From assembly GCA_964400285.1 (NCBI GenBank), contig CAYNTK010000009.1:1-64000 (forward strand): 64,000 nucleotides of DNA, given 5' to 3'. The notes beneath the pieces were generated by a model that was not told the DNA's origin, ran no database searches, and was given only the letters and a program-made list of their open reading frames with translations. This stretch comes from FEN-1279 sp964400285 (GTDB lineage Bacteria; Bacteroidota; Ignavibacteria; Tepidaquicellales; Tepidaquicellaceae). The position numbers were made by a program, and so were the translations under genes. Below, one piece after another: positions 17,482 to 26,006 of this stretch; the first letter of the stretch is position 1, and each line of letters begins with the position of its first letter.

Positions 17482-18942
17482 ATGGAAAAGTATTTTGAAA
17501 AATTTAGAAAAAACACTATAGGTTACAACCAGGAATATGTTTCCCCTTACGGTAAAAAAAGAATGGTCTATGCCGATTGGGTTGCAAGCGGAAGGCTTTA
17601 CCGCCCGATTGAAAAAAGAATTATGAATGAAATAGGTCCCTACGTTGCCAACACACACACCGAAACAAGCGAAACCGGAACCTTGATGACTAAAGCCTAT
17701 CACACCGCACACAGATTAATTAAAGATCATGTTAACGCGGATAAAAACGATGTAATCATAACTGCTGGTTTTGGAATGACTACAGTGATAAATAAATTTC
17801 AACGAATACTCGGATTAAAAAAAATTCAAAACCAACAATTTGTACAATGCAGTCCAAAAGGAAAACGCCCAGTTGTATTCATCACGCATATGGAACACCA
17901 CTCGAATCATACTGCCTGGTTTGAAACTAATGCAGATGTTGTACAGATTAAACCCGATAACGAATTGCTTGTTGACTTAAACGACCTCGAAACCCAGCTT
18001 AAAAATTATAAGGACCGTCCCGCGCTGTTCGGTTCCTTCACAGCCTGTTCAAATGTAACGGGAATAGAAACCCAATATCACGAAATGGCAAAGCTTATGC
18101 ATAAATATGGCGGGTATTGTTTTATAGATTTTGCGGCGTCTGCGCCCTACGTTGATATTAATATGCACCCTGCTGACCCCGAAGCACGGCTCGATGCTGT
18201 GTTTTTTTCTCCGCATAAATTTCTCGGCGGACCGGGCTCATCGGGCGTGCTCGTTTTTAACTCGTCTCTATACCATAATTATGCTCCCGACCAGCCGGGC
18301 GGCGGAACTGTGTGGTGGACGAATCCGTGGGGGGAATTCAGATATCTGGATGATATCGAAGCTCGCGAAGACGGGGGAACACCGGGGTTTTTACAAACGA
18401 TGAAAGCCGCAATGTGCATCGAATTAAAAAACGAAATGAGAGTTGATAAAATGCGTAAGCGGGAAGAGGAACTTGTTGTCATTGCTTTCAGTGAACTCAG
18501 AAAAATTCCCCGGCTTCACATTCTCGCAGATAATATAGAAACGAGACTTGGAATATTTTCTTTTTATATAGAAGATATTCACTATAACCTGTTTGTTCGC
18601 CTGCTTAGCGACAGGTTCGGAATCCAGGTTCGGGGCGGCTGTGCCTGTGCGGGAACATACGGACATTATCTTTTGAATGTAACGTACAACCAATCGAAAG
18701 AAATAACCGACAAAATCAATAGCGGAGACCTTTCCACAAAACCGGGATGGATTCGTCTTTCGCTTCACCCTACTATGACCACCGACGATTTGTATTTCAC
18801 AATCGATGCGATAAAAAAAATCGGTAAGAATTATAAAAAATGGGCAGATGATTATGCGTATGGTATAAACACGAATGAATTCACGAATAAAAAAGCAAAA
18901 CATAAAGGAGCCGTTGATTACAAGAAGTGGTTTGAGCTTTAA
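17482..18942 (+). CDS. Class V aminotransferase (cysteine desulfurase-like PLP enzyme)
   Basis: A 486-aa fold-type I PLP enzyme. It has VYADWVASGRLYRPIE near the N-terminus, THMEHHSNHTAWFE, and the cofactor-binding FIDFAASAPY. The Schiff-base Lys lies in FFSPHKFLGGPGSSGVL. A Cys-bearing loop, RGGCACAGTYGH, sits where SufS/CsdA enzymes keep the catalytic Cys, so desulfurase or selenocysteine-lyase activity is possible. The protein is about 80 residues longer than SufS, so the exact reaction is open. It starts 23 bases after the Rrf2 terminator. The pairing of a putative cluster-sensing regulator with a sulfur-mobilising enzyme makes biological sense. Confidence 0.85.
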   Translation: MEKYFEKFRKNTIGYNQEYVSPYGKKRMVYADWVASGRLYRPIEKRIMNEIGPYVANTHTETSETGTLMTKAYHTAHRLIKDHVNADKNDVIITAGFGMTTVINKFQRILGLKKIQNQQFVQCSPKGKRPVVFITHMEHHSNHTAWFETNADVVQIKPDNELLVDLNDLETQLKNYKDRPALFGSFTACSNVTGIETQYHEMAKLMHKYGGYCFIDFAASAPYVDINMHPADPEARLDAVFFSPHKFLGGPGSSGVLVFNSSLYHNYAPDQPGGGTVWWTNPWGEFRYLDDIEAREDGGTPGFLQTMKAAMCIELKNEMRVDKMRKREEELVVIAFSELRKIPRLHILADNIETRLGIFSFYIEDIHYNLFVRLLSDRFGIQVRGGCACAGTYGHYLLNVTYNQSKEITDKINSGDLSTKPGWIRLSLHPTMTTDDLYFTIDAIKKIGKNYKKWADDYAYGINTNEFTNKKAKHKGAVDYKKWFEL

Positions 18943-19362
18943 TTCTTAATAATTTATAAATTTTAAATCCTAAACTCTAAACAAATTCTAAATAATAAAT
19001 TACAAGAAGATATATAAATTCTGATAGGAGTTTTTTTAATGGGAAACTTTATTTTCTTACGAAACCTTGAAGTGTCTATTTTCATTTCCAAGCAAAGCAT
19101 TGTAATTTTTTCAAGAAAACATTTCATAATATTAAATAAAATTTAACAAATAATTTTATAAAAACGAAAAATAGTAATTCTATTATAAAACATATAGTAT
19201 TGATATTACAACAATATAAAAATATTATACCCTAAAATCGTTTTTTTTTTTTTTACATTTTCTTAATTCGGTAATTACCATTTCTCTCTTGACTTTTCGA
19301 ATAATATGCAATAAATTAAACAATTAACACATACCAACAATAACAAAAACGGAGAGAAAGCA
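18943..19362. other. 420-bp AT-rich gap with short repeats and a T14 tract
   Basis: No gene is visible on either strand. Positions 18965-19003 read as degenerate heptamers of the AAATCCT/AAACTCT type. A 14-base T run occupies 19241-19254, about 35 bases before the promoter-like motifs at 19289. Otherwise I see nothing. Confidence 0.5.
19289..19319 (+). promoter_or_regulatory. Candidate promoter for the T9SS paralogue cluster
   Basis: TTG at 19289-19291 and TAAATTAA at 19312-19319 are 20 bases apart, a partial match to the FCB consensus. The same TTG also begins TTGACT-N17-TAAATT, so either reading gives a start near 19325. GGAGAG about 10 bases before the ATG at 19363 is an unusually clear ribosome-binding site for this window. 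Confidence 0.4.
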
Positions 19363-20625
19363 ATGAAAAAAGTAATTATAGTGTTACTTGTTATTCATTG
19401 TTTATTAAACATCGCTAATGCACAGTGGATAATACAAAATTCCAGTGGTTCTTTACTAAATGATGTTCATTTCATAAATCCATATACCGGTTGGGCTTGT
19501 GGACTTGGAAGTACAATATTAAAGACTACAAACGGGGGTACGAACTGGATATACCAGCCACACCCGGGGGATGACAGGAATATAATGGGAATTCACCCGG
19601 TAGATTCTAACGTAATATATTGTGTCGGATACTTTGAGACAATATTAAAGACCACAAACGGAGGAACTAATTGGATTTTACTAAAAAGTGGACCATTAAG
19701 CCAAAGTCCGAGTTATTTCGGTATATTTTTTATTAACGCAAATACCGGGTGGATAAGTGGAAATGGAAATTATATTTTTAAAACGACAAATGGTGGAATA
19801 ACATTTGATTCAACATATTTAATGGCTTCAGGATATTTATATGATATTTATTTTAAAGATGCATTGACCGGATTAGTATGTGGAGGTTCTGTTACCATAT
19901 ATAAAACTACAAATGGAGGAATTAACTGGATAAATATTTTAGTTCCCGGAAGTTCAGTTGCTTTAATTTATAAAATTAGTTTTGTTAATGACCTATATGG
20001 ATGGGCTATTGATTTAAATAACAAAGTTTATAAAACTACTGATTTTGGAAGCAGTTGGGACAGTATAGGTTATGTTGTAGGAGCATCTAATGTTCATTGT
20101 TCCTTTTTTTCTGATATTAATACGGGTTGGGCAGGATGTGTAAATACCGGAATAAAACTTTGGAAGTCTACAAATGGAGGTTATAACTGGGTTGCACAAA
20201 CGAATTATCCAACAGGTGCACTTATTGCATCAATTACATTTTTAAATAACTACACCGGCTGGACAGTAGGCGGGGGCGGGTATATTGTAAAAACTACAAA
20301 CGGAGGAACATCTTTCGTTTCAGGGAATGAAAAAACCATACCAAATGAATTAGAATTATTCCAAAACTATCCAAATCCGTTTAATTCAGTATCGAGTATA
20401 AAGTATCAAGTAAAAAAGAACGTGAATAGTCAAACGTCAAACGTGAAAATTATTGTATTTGATATTTTGGGAAAAGAGATTTCTACGTTGGTTAAAGAAA
20501 AACAAACTCCGGGAACGTATGAAACACGTTTTGACTGTGGAAGCTTATCTACCGGAATATATTTTTATAGCTTATTTTCAGATGGAATTATAATTGACAC
20601 AAAAAAACTTGTTTTAATAAAATAA
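19363..20625 (+). CDS. T9SS-secreted Ycf48-like repeat protein, copy 1
   Basis: A 420-aa exported protein with three parts. The signal peptide covers residues 1-20 (ending NANA-type AQW). A beta-propeller-like region of Ycf48/BNR repeats follows, each marked by LKTTNGGTNW or a variant. The C-terminal T9SS type A sorting domain of about 85 residues begins at ELFQNYPNPFN and ends IIIDTKKLVLIK. Such proteins are carried across the outer membrane and attached or released; their ligands are unknown. The sorting domain has an in-frame insertion made of heptamers (about 20418-20451). Its last 167 bases are almost identical to those of copy 3 although the propeller regions differ strongly. Confidence 0.92.
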   Translation: MKKVIIVLLVIHCLLNIANAQWIIQNSSGSLLNDVHFINPYTGWACGLGSTILKTTNGGTNWIYQPHPGDDRNIMGIHPVDSNVIYCVGYFETILKTTNGGTNWILLKSGPLSQSPSYFGIFFINANTGWISGNGNYIFKTTNGGITFDSTYLMASGYLYDIYFKDALTGLVCGGSVTIYKTTNGGINWINILVPGSSVALIYKISFVNDLYGWAIDLNNKVYKTTDFGSSWDSIGYVVGASNVHCSFFSDINTGWAGCVNTGIKLWKSTNGGYNWVAQTNYPTGALIASITFLNNYTGWTVGGGGYIVKTTNGGTSFVSGNEKTIPNELELFQNYPNPFNSVSSIKYQVKKNVNSQTSNVKIIVFDILGKEISTLVKEKQTPGTYETRFDCGSLSTGIYFYSLFSDGIIIDTKKLVLIK

Positions 20626-20650
20626 TATAAATTGTTATGAAAAAAATAAT
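20545..20650 (+). repeat. 106-bp perfect direct repeat, copy A
   Basis: Spans the 3' end of T9SS copy 1, the 11-base spacer and the first codons of copy 2. It is identical to 21819-21924, at a distance of 1274 bp. Repeats of this length should allow deletion or amplification of one gene copy. Confidence 0.85.
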
Positions 20651-21899
20651 TTTCGTATTACTCATTATTCATTGTTCATTACTCATTGCAAATGCACAAT
20701 GGTTAAACCAGAATTCTGGTACAACAGCTGATATGGCATCCATTAAATTTATTAATAGATACACAGGTTGGGCGTGCGGATATGGGGTGATTTTAAAGAC
20801 AACAAACGGAGGAATAAATTGGTTTACACAAAGCCACCCTGCTACCGATAAGCCATTATACAAAATACAACCTCTTGATTCCAATATAGTGTATTGTGTA
20901 GGATGGTTTCAAACTATATTGAAAACAACGAACGGAGGGTTAAACTGGATTGCAATAAGAAACGGTCCTTATGGTTCGGGAAATTCGTTTTTCGGGATGT
21001 ATTTTCTAAATATCAATACGGGTTGGATTACAGGTGCTCATCCTTATATCTTAAAAACGACGAACGGAGGAAATACTTTTGATTCGATTTACTTCTTTTG
21101 GGCTTATACAAGGGACATATATTTTAAAGATTCTATTACAGGTCTGGTTTGCGGGGAAGGTGGTCTCATAAGAAAATCAACAAATGGTGGTTACAACTGG
21201 TTTGATGTGAATATTAATTTATATAATCAAGGTTACGATTTTATAAATTTATCGATAATAAATAATCAGTACGTCTGGATAATAGGAAGACAAGTGTATG
21301 GAGTTTATCGGTCAACAGATTTTGGAAATAATTTTGATAGTGTAGGTTATGTTACAAATGGATTTGAAATCTATGCTGTAAGATTTATAAATCATCTAAC
21401 CGGGTGGTGTGGGGGAGGAGGGACTGGTTCTGGAAGAATGTTCAGAACAACCGATTCGGGTCAAAACTGGACAAGACTTGATAGTGAACCAAATCCAGGT
21501 TATATTTCCGATTTCTTTTTTCTTAATGATAGTATAGGTTGGGCAGACGGGGGCAAAGGAAAAATTTTATATACTTCAAATGGGGGAATTTCTTATGTTA
21601 ATCAAATTTCAAAAAATATCCCCGATGATTTTAAGCTTTATCAGAACTACCCGAACCCTTTTAACCAAAGTACAATTATCAAATTTCAATGTACAATAAA
21701 GAGCGATGTTGCTTTAAAGATTTATGATATTTTAGGGAAAGAAGTAGCAACACTCGTAAATGAGAAATTACAATCGGGAACTTACGAAGTGAAATTTGAC
21801 GCAGCCCGCCACGGCGGATTATCTACCGGAATATATTTTTATAGCTTATTTTCAGATGGAATTATAATTGACACAAAAAAACTTGTTTTAATAAAATAA
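20637..21899 (+). CDS. T9SS-secreted Ycf48-like repeat protein, copy 2
   Basis: A 420-aa paralogue of its neighbours, starting 11 bases after copy 1. The signal peptide (MKKIIFVLLIIHCSLLIANA) is encoded by four tandem heptamers at 20658-20685. Seven or so Ycf48-like repeats (LKTTNGG.NW) follow, then a sorting domain beginning LYQNYPNPFNQ. The propeller region is close to copy 3 along its length, but the sorting domain (KIYDILGKEVATLVNEKLQSG) is of a different subtype until LSTGIYFYSLFSDG, where it rejoins the other two copies. A GC-rich palindrome, CCGCCACGGCGG, sits in frame at 21806-21817 and encodes part of ARHGG. Confidence 0.92.
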   Translation: MKKIIFVLLIIHCSLLIANAQWLNQNSGTTADMASIKFINRYTGWACGYGVILKTTNGGINWFTQSHPATDKPLYKIQPLDSNIVYCVGWFQTILKTTNGGLNWIAIRNGPYGSGNSFFGMYFLNINTGWITGAHPYILKTTNGGNTFDSIYFFWAYTRDIYFKDSITGLVCGEGGLIRKSTNGGYNWFDVNINLYNQGYDFINLSIINNQYVWIIGRQVYGVYRSTDFGNNFDSVGYVTNGFEIYAVRFINHLTGWCGGGGTGSGRMFRTTDSGQNWTRLDSEPNPGYISDFFFLNDSIGWADGGKGKILYTSNGGISYVNQISKNIPDDFKLYQNYPNPFNQSTIIKFQCTIKSDVALKIYDILGKEVATLVNEKLQSGTYEVKFDAARHGGLSTGIYFYSLFSDGIIIDTKKLVLIK

Positions 21900-21924
21900 T
21901 ATAAATTGTTATGAAAAAAATAAT
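21819..21924 (+). repeat. 106-bp perfect direct repeat, copy B
   Basis: Identical to 20545-20650. It covers the 3' end of T9SS copy 2, the spacer and the start of copy 3. Confidence 0.85.
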
Positions 21925-23206
21925 ATTTACATTGTTCATTATTCATTGTTCATTACTCATTGTAAACGCTCAATGGTTACACCAGAATCCTGGAACAGCA
22001 GCAGATTTACGCTCTATCAAATTCATAAATCCTAATACCGGCTGGGCGTGCGGAAGCGGAACGATATTAAAGACCACAAATGGCGGTAATAACTGGGTAG
22101 CACAAATTCACCCTGCTACCGATAAGCCATTATACAAAATTCAACCTCTTGATTCCAATGTAGTTTACTGTGTAGGATGGTTTCAAACTATTTTAAAAAC
22201 AACGAACGGAGGAATAAATTGGTTAGCAATAAGAAACGGACCATATGGTTCGGGAAATTCATTTTTCGGAATGTATTTTCTTAATGTAAATACAGGTTGG
22301 ATTATAGGAGCTAATACTTATATCTTAAAAACTACGAACGGAGGAAATTCGTTTGACTCAATAGTCTATTTAGGTTCATATACTAAGGATATTTATTTTA
22401 AAGATTTTTCAACAGGTTTATTATGTGGAGACGTTGGTAGAATAAGGAAATCTACAAACGGAGGTTATAATTGGTTTGATGCAAATATTAATTTATATAA
22501 CCAGGGTTACGAATTTAAAAATTTATCGATAGTAAATAATCAATATGTCTGGATAATAGGTAGACAGGTATATGCCGTATATCGGTCAACAGATTTTGGA
22601 AATAATTTTGATAGTGTCGGTTACGTAACAAGTGGATTTGAAATCTATACTGTAAGATTCAGGAATACCTTGACTGGATGGTGCGGTGGTGGAGGAACGG
22701 AATCAGGAAGGATGTTTTTAACTATAAATGGTGGAATTACCTGGCAGAGAAAAGATGATAGCACAAATAACGGATTTATCTCGAATATTTGGTTTTATAA
22801 TGACACTCTTGGATGGACAACAGGTAGTAATGGAATAATCTTGAAAACAACAAACGGGGGAATATCCTTTGTTAACCAGATTTCAAATAATATACCGGAT
22901 GATTTTAAGCTTTATCAGAATTATCCGAATCCGTTTAATCAAATAACAAATATCAAATATCAAATATCCCGACACGTCGGGTCTCCGACTGAAAATGGAA
23001 AATGGAAAATGGAAAATAGTTTTATCACAATTAAAGTATTTGATGTTTTGGGAAAAGAGATTTCTACGTTGGTTAAAGAAAAACAAACTCCGGGAACATA
23101 TGAAACACGTTTTGACTGTGGAAGCTTATCTACCGGAATATATTTTTATAGCTTATTTTCAGATGGAATTATAATTGACACAAAAAAACTTATTTTAATA
23201 AAATAA
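21911..23206 (+). CDS. T9SS-secreted Ycf48-like repeat protein, copy 3
   Basis: A 431-aa paralogue. The signal peptide is again encoded by tandem heptamers (21932-21959). The Ycf48-like region closely follows copy 2, while the sorting-domain tail (GKEISTLVKEKQTPGTYETRF) follows copy 1. About 14 extra residues between the first two sorting-domain strands come from an inserted repeat block at 22948-23018: three AAATATC units, a GC-rich inverted repeat CCCGACACGTCGGG, and four GAAAATG-type units. All keep the reading frame. The gene is the last of the tandem trio; a hairpin with flanking A/T runs follows its stop codon. Confidence 0.92.
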   Translation: MKKIIFTLFIIHCSLLIVNAQWLHQNPGTAADLRSIKFINPNTGWACGSGTILKTTNGGNNWVAQIHPATDKPLYKIQPLDSNVVYCVGWFQTILKTTNGGINWLAIRNGPYGSGNSFFGMYFLNVNTGWIIGANTYILKTTNGGNSFDSIVYLGSYTKDIYFKDFSTGLLCGDVGRIRKSTNGGYNWFDANINLYNQGYEFKNLSIVNNQYVWIIGRQVYAVYRSTDFGNNFDSVGYVTSGFEIYTVRFRNTLTGWCGGGGTESGRMFLTINGGITWQRKDDSTNNGFISNIWFYNDTLGWTTGSNGIILKTTNGGISFVNQISNNIPDDFKLYQNYPNPFNQITNIKYQISRHVGSPTENGKWKMENSFITIKVFDVLGKEISTLVKEKQTPGTYETRFDCGSLSTGIYFYSLFSDGIIIDTKKLILIK

Positions 23207-23219
23207 TTTTAATCGGTCC

Positions 23220-23241
23220 TTTTGTGGATACTCCACCAAAA
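23220..23241. terminator. Possible terminator hairpin after the T9SS trio
   Basis: TTTTGTGG and CCACCAAAA pair around an ATACT loop with one bulged C. On the + strand the hairpin is followed by A/T-rich sequence and not a clean T run, so this is a weak call. Confidence 0.35.
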
Positions 23242-23264
23242 ATATAAATTTTTGAAAAACAGCA

Positions 23265-23400
23265 AGGGCGGATGCCTTTGAAAAAAAAGTCGCAGCGAAC
23301 GACAAATCAAAGTTTGGGGTAATTGTCTATGCAATTAATCTTGCTTGTGTAAATTTTAAGATAATTTACATCACATATAAAATAACCCCAAATCCGCCCT
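23265..23400 (+). ncRNA. 136-nt multibranched structured element, unknown class
   Basis: Nested inverted repeats form a coherent fold. P1 pairs AGGGCGGAT (23265-23273) with ATCCGCCCT (23392-23400). P2 pairs CTTTG (23276-23280) with CAAAG (23308-23312) and encloses a GTCG/CGAC hairpin at 23289-23303. P3 pairs TTGGGGT (23314-23320) with ACCCCAA (23385-23391), stacking directly on P1. Inside P3 are two hairpins: AATTG/CAATT (23321-23336) and TGTAAATT/AATTTACA (23348-23370). There is no open reading frame. It ends 50 bases before the protease gene, so it may be a cis-acting leader; a small RNA or a mobile palindromic element is also possible. No target-site duplication is visible. Confidence 0.5.
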
Positions 23401-23450
23401 ATTATTTAATAAACTCTTTTCTAAAATAATTAAATATAGGAGAAACATAA

Positions 23451-25922
23451 ATGAAAAAACTAAATCTCTTTTTAATATGTTTTATATTTTTTATAGTAAT
23501 ATGTAATTCTGCGTTTTCGCAATACCCTTTTGAATTTACCTGCGGTTCGGGTAATCTTTCCGTTCCAGAATTAACATTGCGAAATCCTTACGATGGAGCT
23601 TATAAACCGAATAGAACGGATACAATAAATTCGGTATCACTTCCACCAAATGCATATTTTCCTGTATTAATTGTATTTGTTCAATACAGTAATGATGTTT
23701 CCCATCCGTTCTGGCCCAATGTAGATAGCATATCAGGTCCTATTTATAAAGATAGTTTAATCGCACAAAGTAAAAATGCATCAAGTGAATGGTGGAATGC
23801 ATATAACCAATATACACAGGTGTTAAGTGACTATTATATACAGGTATCGAGAGGAAAGTTTCACGTAATTGGAAAAGTTTATTCTGTAGTACTTCCACAC
23901 GACTCATACTATTACCAGTCTGCCGGGGAGGAAGCTATGGTTCACGATATCTGGAGAAGTTTAAATCATTGTTACGATATTAATTGGCCATTCTTTGATA
24001 AATGGGGTTATGATTCTCAAAACAATGTCTTTACTTATGGACCCGATGGAAATATAGATTTTATATACAAGGTGAATAAAACAGTAAGCGGGGTTTTTCC
24101 TAATTATGCAGGTTTTAATCAGCTTGCCTGGTATTCTTGTGGTGATTTTGAAGTTGATACCGTTAATCATAAATGGATTAAACACGGTTCGGGTTACGAC
24201 GCATCAGGAATAACAGTTACAAATAATGTATATAAAGAAGGTATGCTTTCCGGTGTTACCCATGAACACGGTCACTATATTTCCTCACCCGGTCATTTAA
24301 CATACGGAAAAAACAGCTATGGTGTTGGCTTCGATGCATTTTATAGTCCTTATGAAATGATATTTAACGGCTATATGTATCCGCGTGATGCCGTATTTGG
24401 GCAGACTAATACACTTGGAGATTATTCATCGAGAAGCAGTAACGGCGGAGAAATAATAAAAGTACCAATTTCAGAAACGGAATGTTTTTTACTTGCGAAC
24501 AGAAGAAAAGTAAGTCATTGGGATAGAGTTATGATGGGTGATACGGCATTATATAATACATATAATGATTGGGAATATGGAAAAGGTTTATATATTTATC
24601 ACGTATTCAATGGCATACAGGCACCAACGTCTACCTACAGTGTTCCTCAAGACGAAGAAAGTGCTGATGGATTTTACAGGTGGGATACAATTGGAAAGCA
24701 AACAGTATATATGAATTGCTGGACAAGCGAACCGGTCTGGTGGGTATATAAAAAAGCCGAAGTATTATACACCAATGACCCATCGACCCTTGGAACAACC
24801 GGAGATTTTATTGGAGATGAACTTAGTTTACATCATTTTTTATTTTGGAATCAAGATGGTTCACCAGCCGGTATGACAGTAAAATTCAGTATAGGTAAAA
24901 TAGCTGACAATCACTGCCTATTAGGAACAGATAAAATATTTACGAATACTACCGAATATTTTTCAAACTTTAACCATATGGGAACAAGATGGGATGCGTG
25001 GAATGTAGGATATAATGAGGTATTTAGTCCATACTCAAGCCCAAGCACTGCAACATATAATAATAGCAATTCCGGAATTTTTATTAGGTATAAGTCATTA
25101 AATACATCTACAAATGAAGCAAGTATAGATATTTATAAAGTTGGGTCACCTTATTCAGAGACTCAAATTTTACAAATGACTCCTCCTTCACGTCCGATGG
25201 GATTGAAAGCTGACAGTTGTGTCACAGTGAATAATTATGCCAGACCTTATATAACATGGGTACATAATAGGGAACCCGATATGGAGCGTAATAATGGCGA
25301 GGTAAGTTTCAAACGCTATAAATTATTCAGAACAACTTCCGTAGATTACAATACGGTTCCCTCAGAAGCAAACTATTCATTTATTGCAACGGTTGATATT
25401 CCCGTGAACGATACTCCATATTATATAGATACTTCTCTTATATCCGGATGCTATATGCCCGATGAAGCTCCTTGCCCGCCCTGGTGCTGGATACCATATT
25501 TTATAAGATACAGAGTTCAGGCAGTTGACTATTACGACAGTGTTTCCGTTAAATCCGATTTTGCATCAACGCTTGGTATTAGATTAGAATATGGTCAATA
25601 CGGTGGTCAGGAAGATGATAATCCCGGGAGTAGCAATAAACCAAACGGTATAATTCCAAGGTCATTCGATTTAAAACAAAATTACCCGAATCCGTTCAAC
25701 CCGGTTACAAATATTAAATTCGATTTACCGAAAGATATTTTCGTAACGATTAAAATATATGATATACTTGGAAGAGAAGTGAAAACACTTATTAACGAAT
25801 TTAAAAATGCAGGAAGCTATATAATATCTTTTAACGGAAGTGAACTTGCAAGTGGTGTTTATTTTTATAGAATTCAGGCAGGAAGCTTTGTTTCCGTTAA
25901 ACGTATGGTGCTAATTAAGTAA
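23451..25922 (+). CDS. T9SS-secreted M6-like metalloprotease
   Basis: An 823-aa exported protein. Residues 1-24 are a signal peptide. A peptidase region follows with the zinc motif HEHGH at 271-275 (HExxH form) and a downstream Gly/His-rich stretch. The surrounding pattern is that of immune-inhibitor-A/M6 peptidases of Bacteroidota and relatives. A fibronectin-III-like module lies at about 590-720. The T9SS type A sorting domain begins QNYPNPFNPVTNIKF near 744 and ends KRMVLIK. It probably degrades extracellular protein at or outside the cell surface. An AGGAGA ribosome-binding site stands close to the ATG, and a structured element lies just upstream. Confidence 0.87.
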   Translation: MKKLNLFLICFIFFIVICNSAFSQYPFEFTCGSGNLSVPELTLRNPYDGAYKPNRTDTINSVSLPPNAYFPVLIVFVQYSNDVSHPFWPNVDSISGPIYKDSLIAQSKNASSEWWNAYNQYTQVLSDYYIQVSRGKFHVIGKVYSVVLPHDSYYYQSAGEEAMVHDIWRSLNHCYDINWPFFDKWGYDSQNNVFTYGPDGNIDFIYKVNKTVSGVFPNYAGFNQLAWYSCGDFEVDTVNHKWIKHGSGYDASGITVTNNVYKEGMLSGVTHEHGHYISSPGHLTYGKNSYGVGFDAFYSPYEMIFNGYMYPRDAVFGQTNTLGDYSSRSSNGGEIIKVPISETECFLLANRRKVSHWDRVMMGDTALYNTYNDWEYGKGLYIYHVFNGIQAPTSTYSVPQDEESADGFYRWDTIGKQTVYMNCWTSEPVWWVYKKAEVLYTNDPSTLGTTGDFIGDELSLHHFLFWNQDGSPAGMTVKFSIGKIADNHCLLGTDKIFTNTTEYFSNFNHMGTRWDAWNVGYNEVFSPYSSPSTATYNNSNSGIFIRYKSLNTSTNEASIDIYKVGSPYSETQILQMTPPSRPMGLKADSCVTVNNYARPYITWVHNREPDMERNNGEVSFKRYKLFRTTSVDYNTVPSEANYSFIATVDIPVNDTPYYIDTSLISGCYMPDEAPCPPWCWIPYFIRYRVQAVDYYDSVSVKSDFASTLGIRLEYGQYGGQEDDNPGSSNKPNGIIPRSFDLKQNYPNPFNPVTNIKFDLPKDIFVTIKIYDILGREVKTLINEFKNAGSYIISFNGSELASGVYFYRIQAGSFVSVKRMVLIK

Positions 25923-25957
25923 TTAAATTTTTAAAACAAAAATTCTCATAAACAAAA

Positions 25958-25987
25958 AACCCGTCCCGATTTACATCGGAACGGGTT
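25958..25987. terminator. Bidirectional terminator between protease and csp genes
   Basis: AACCCGT-C-CCGAT and ATCGG-A-ACGGGTT pair around a TTAC loop with a single mismatch. On the - strand a T6 run follows the hairpin, so it should end the csp transcript. It also lies 36 bases past the protease stop. Confidence 0.75.
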
Positions 25988-26006
25988 ACTTTTGTAAAAG
26001 GTTTTG

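Noticed and set aside
23265..23400. Simple Rho-independent terminator
   Set aside because: The fold is multibranched and no T run follows its 3' side.
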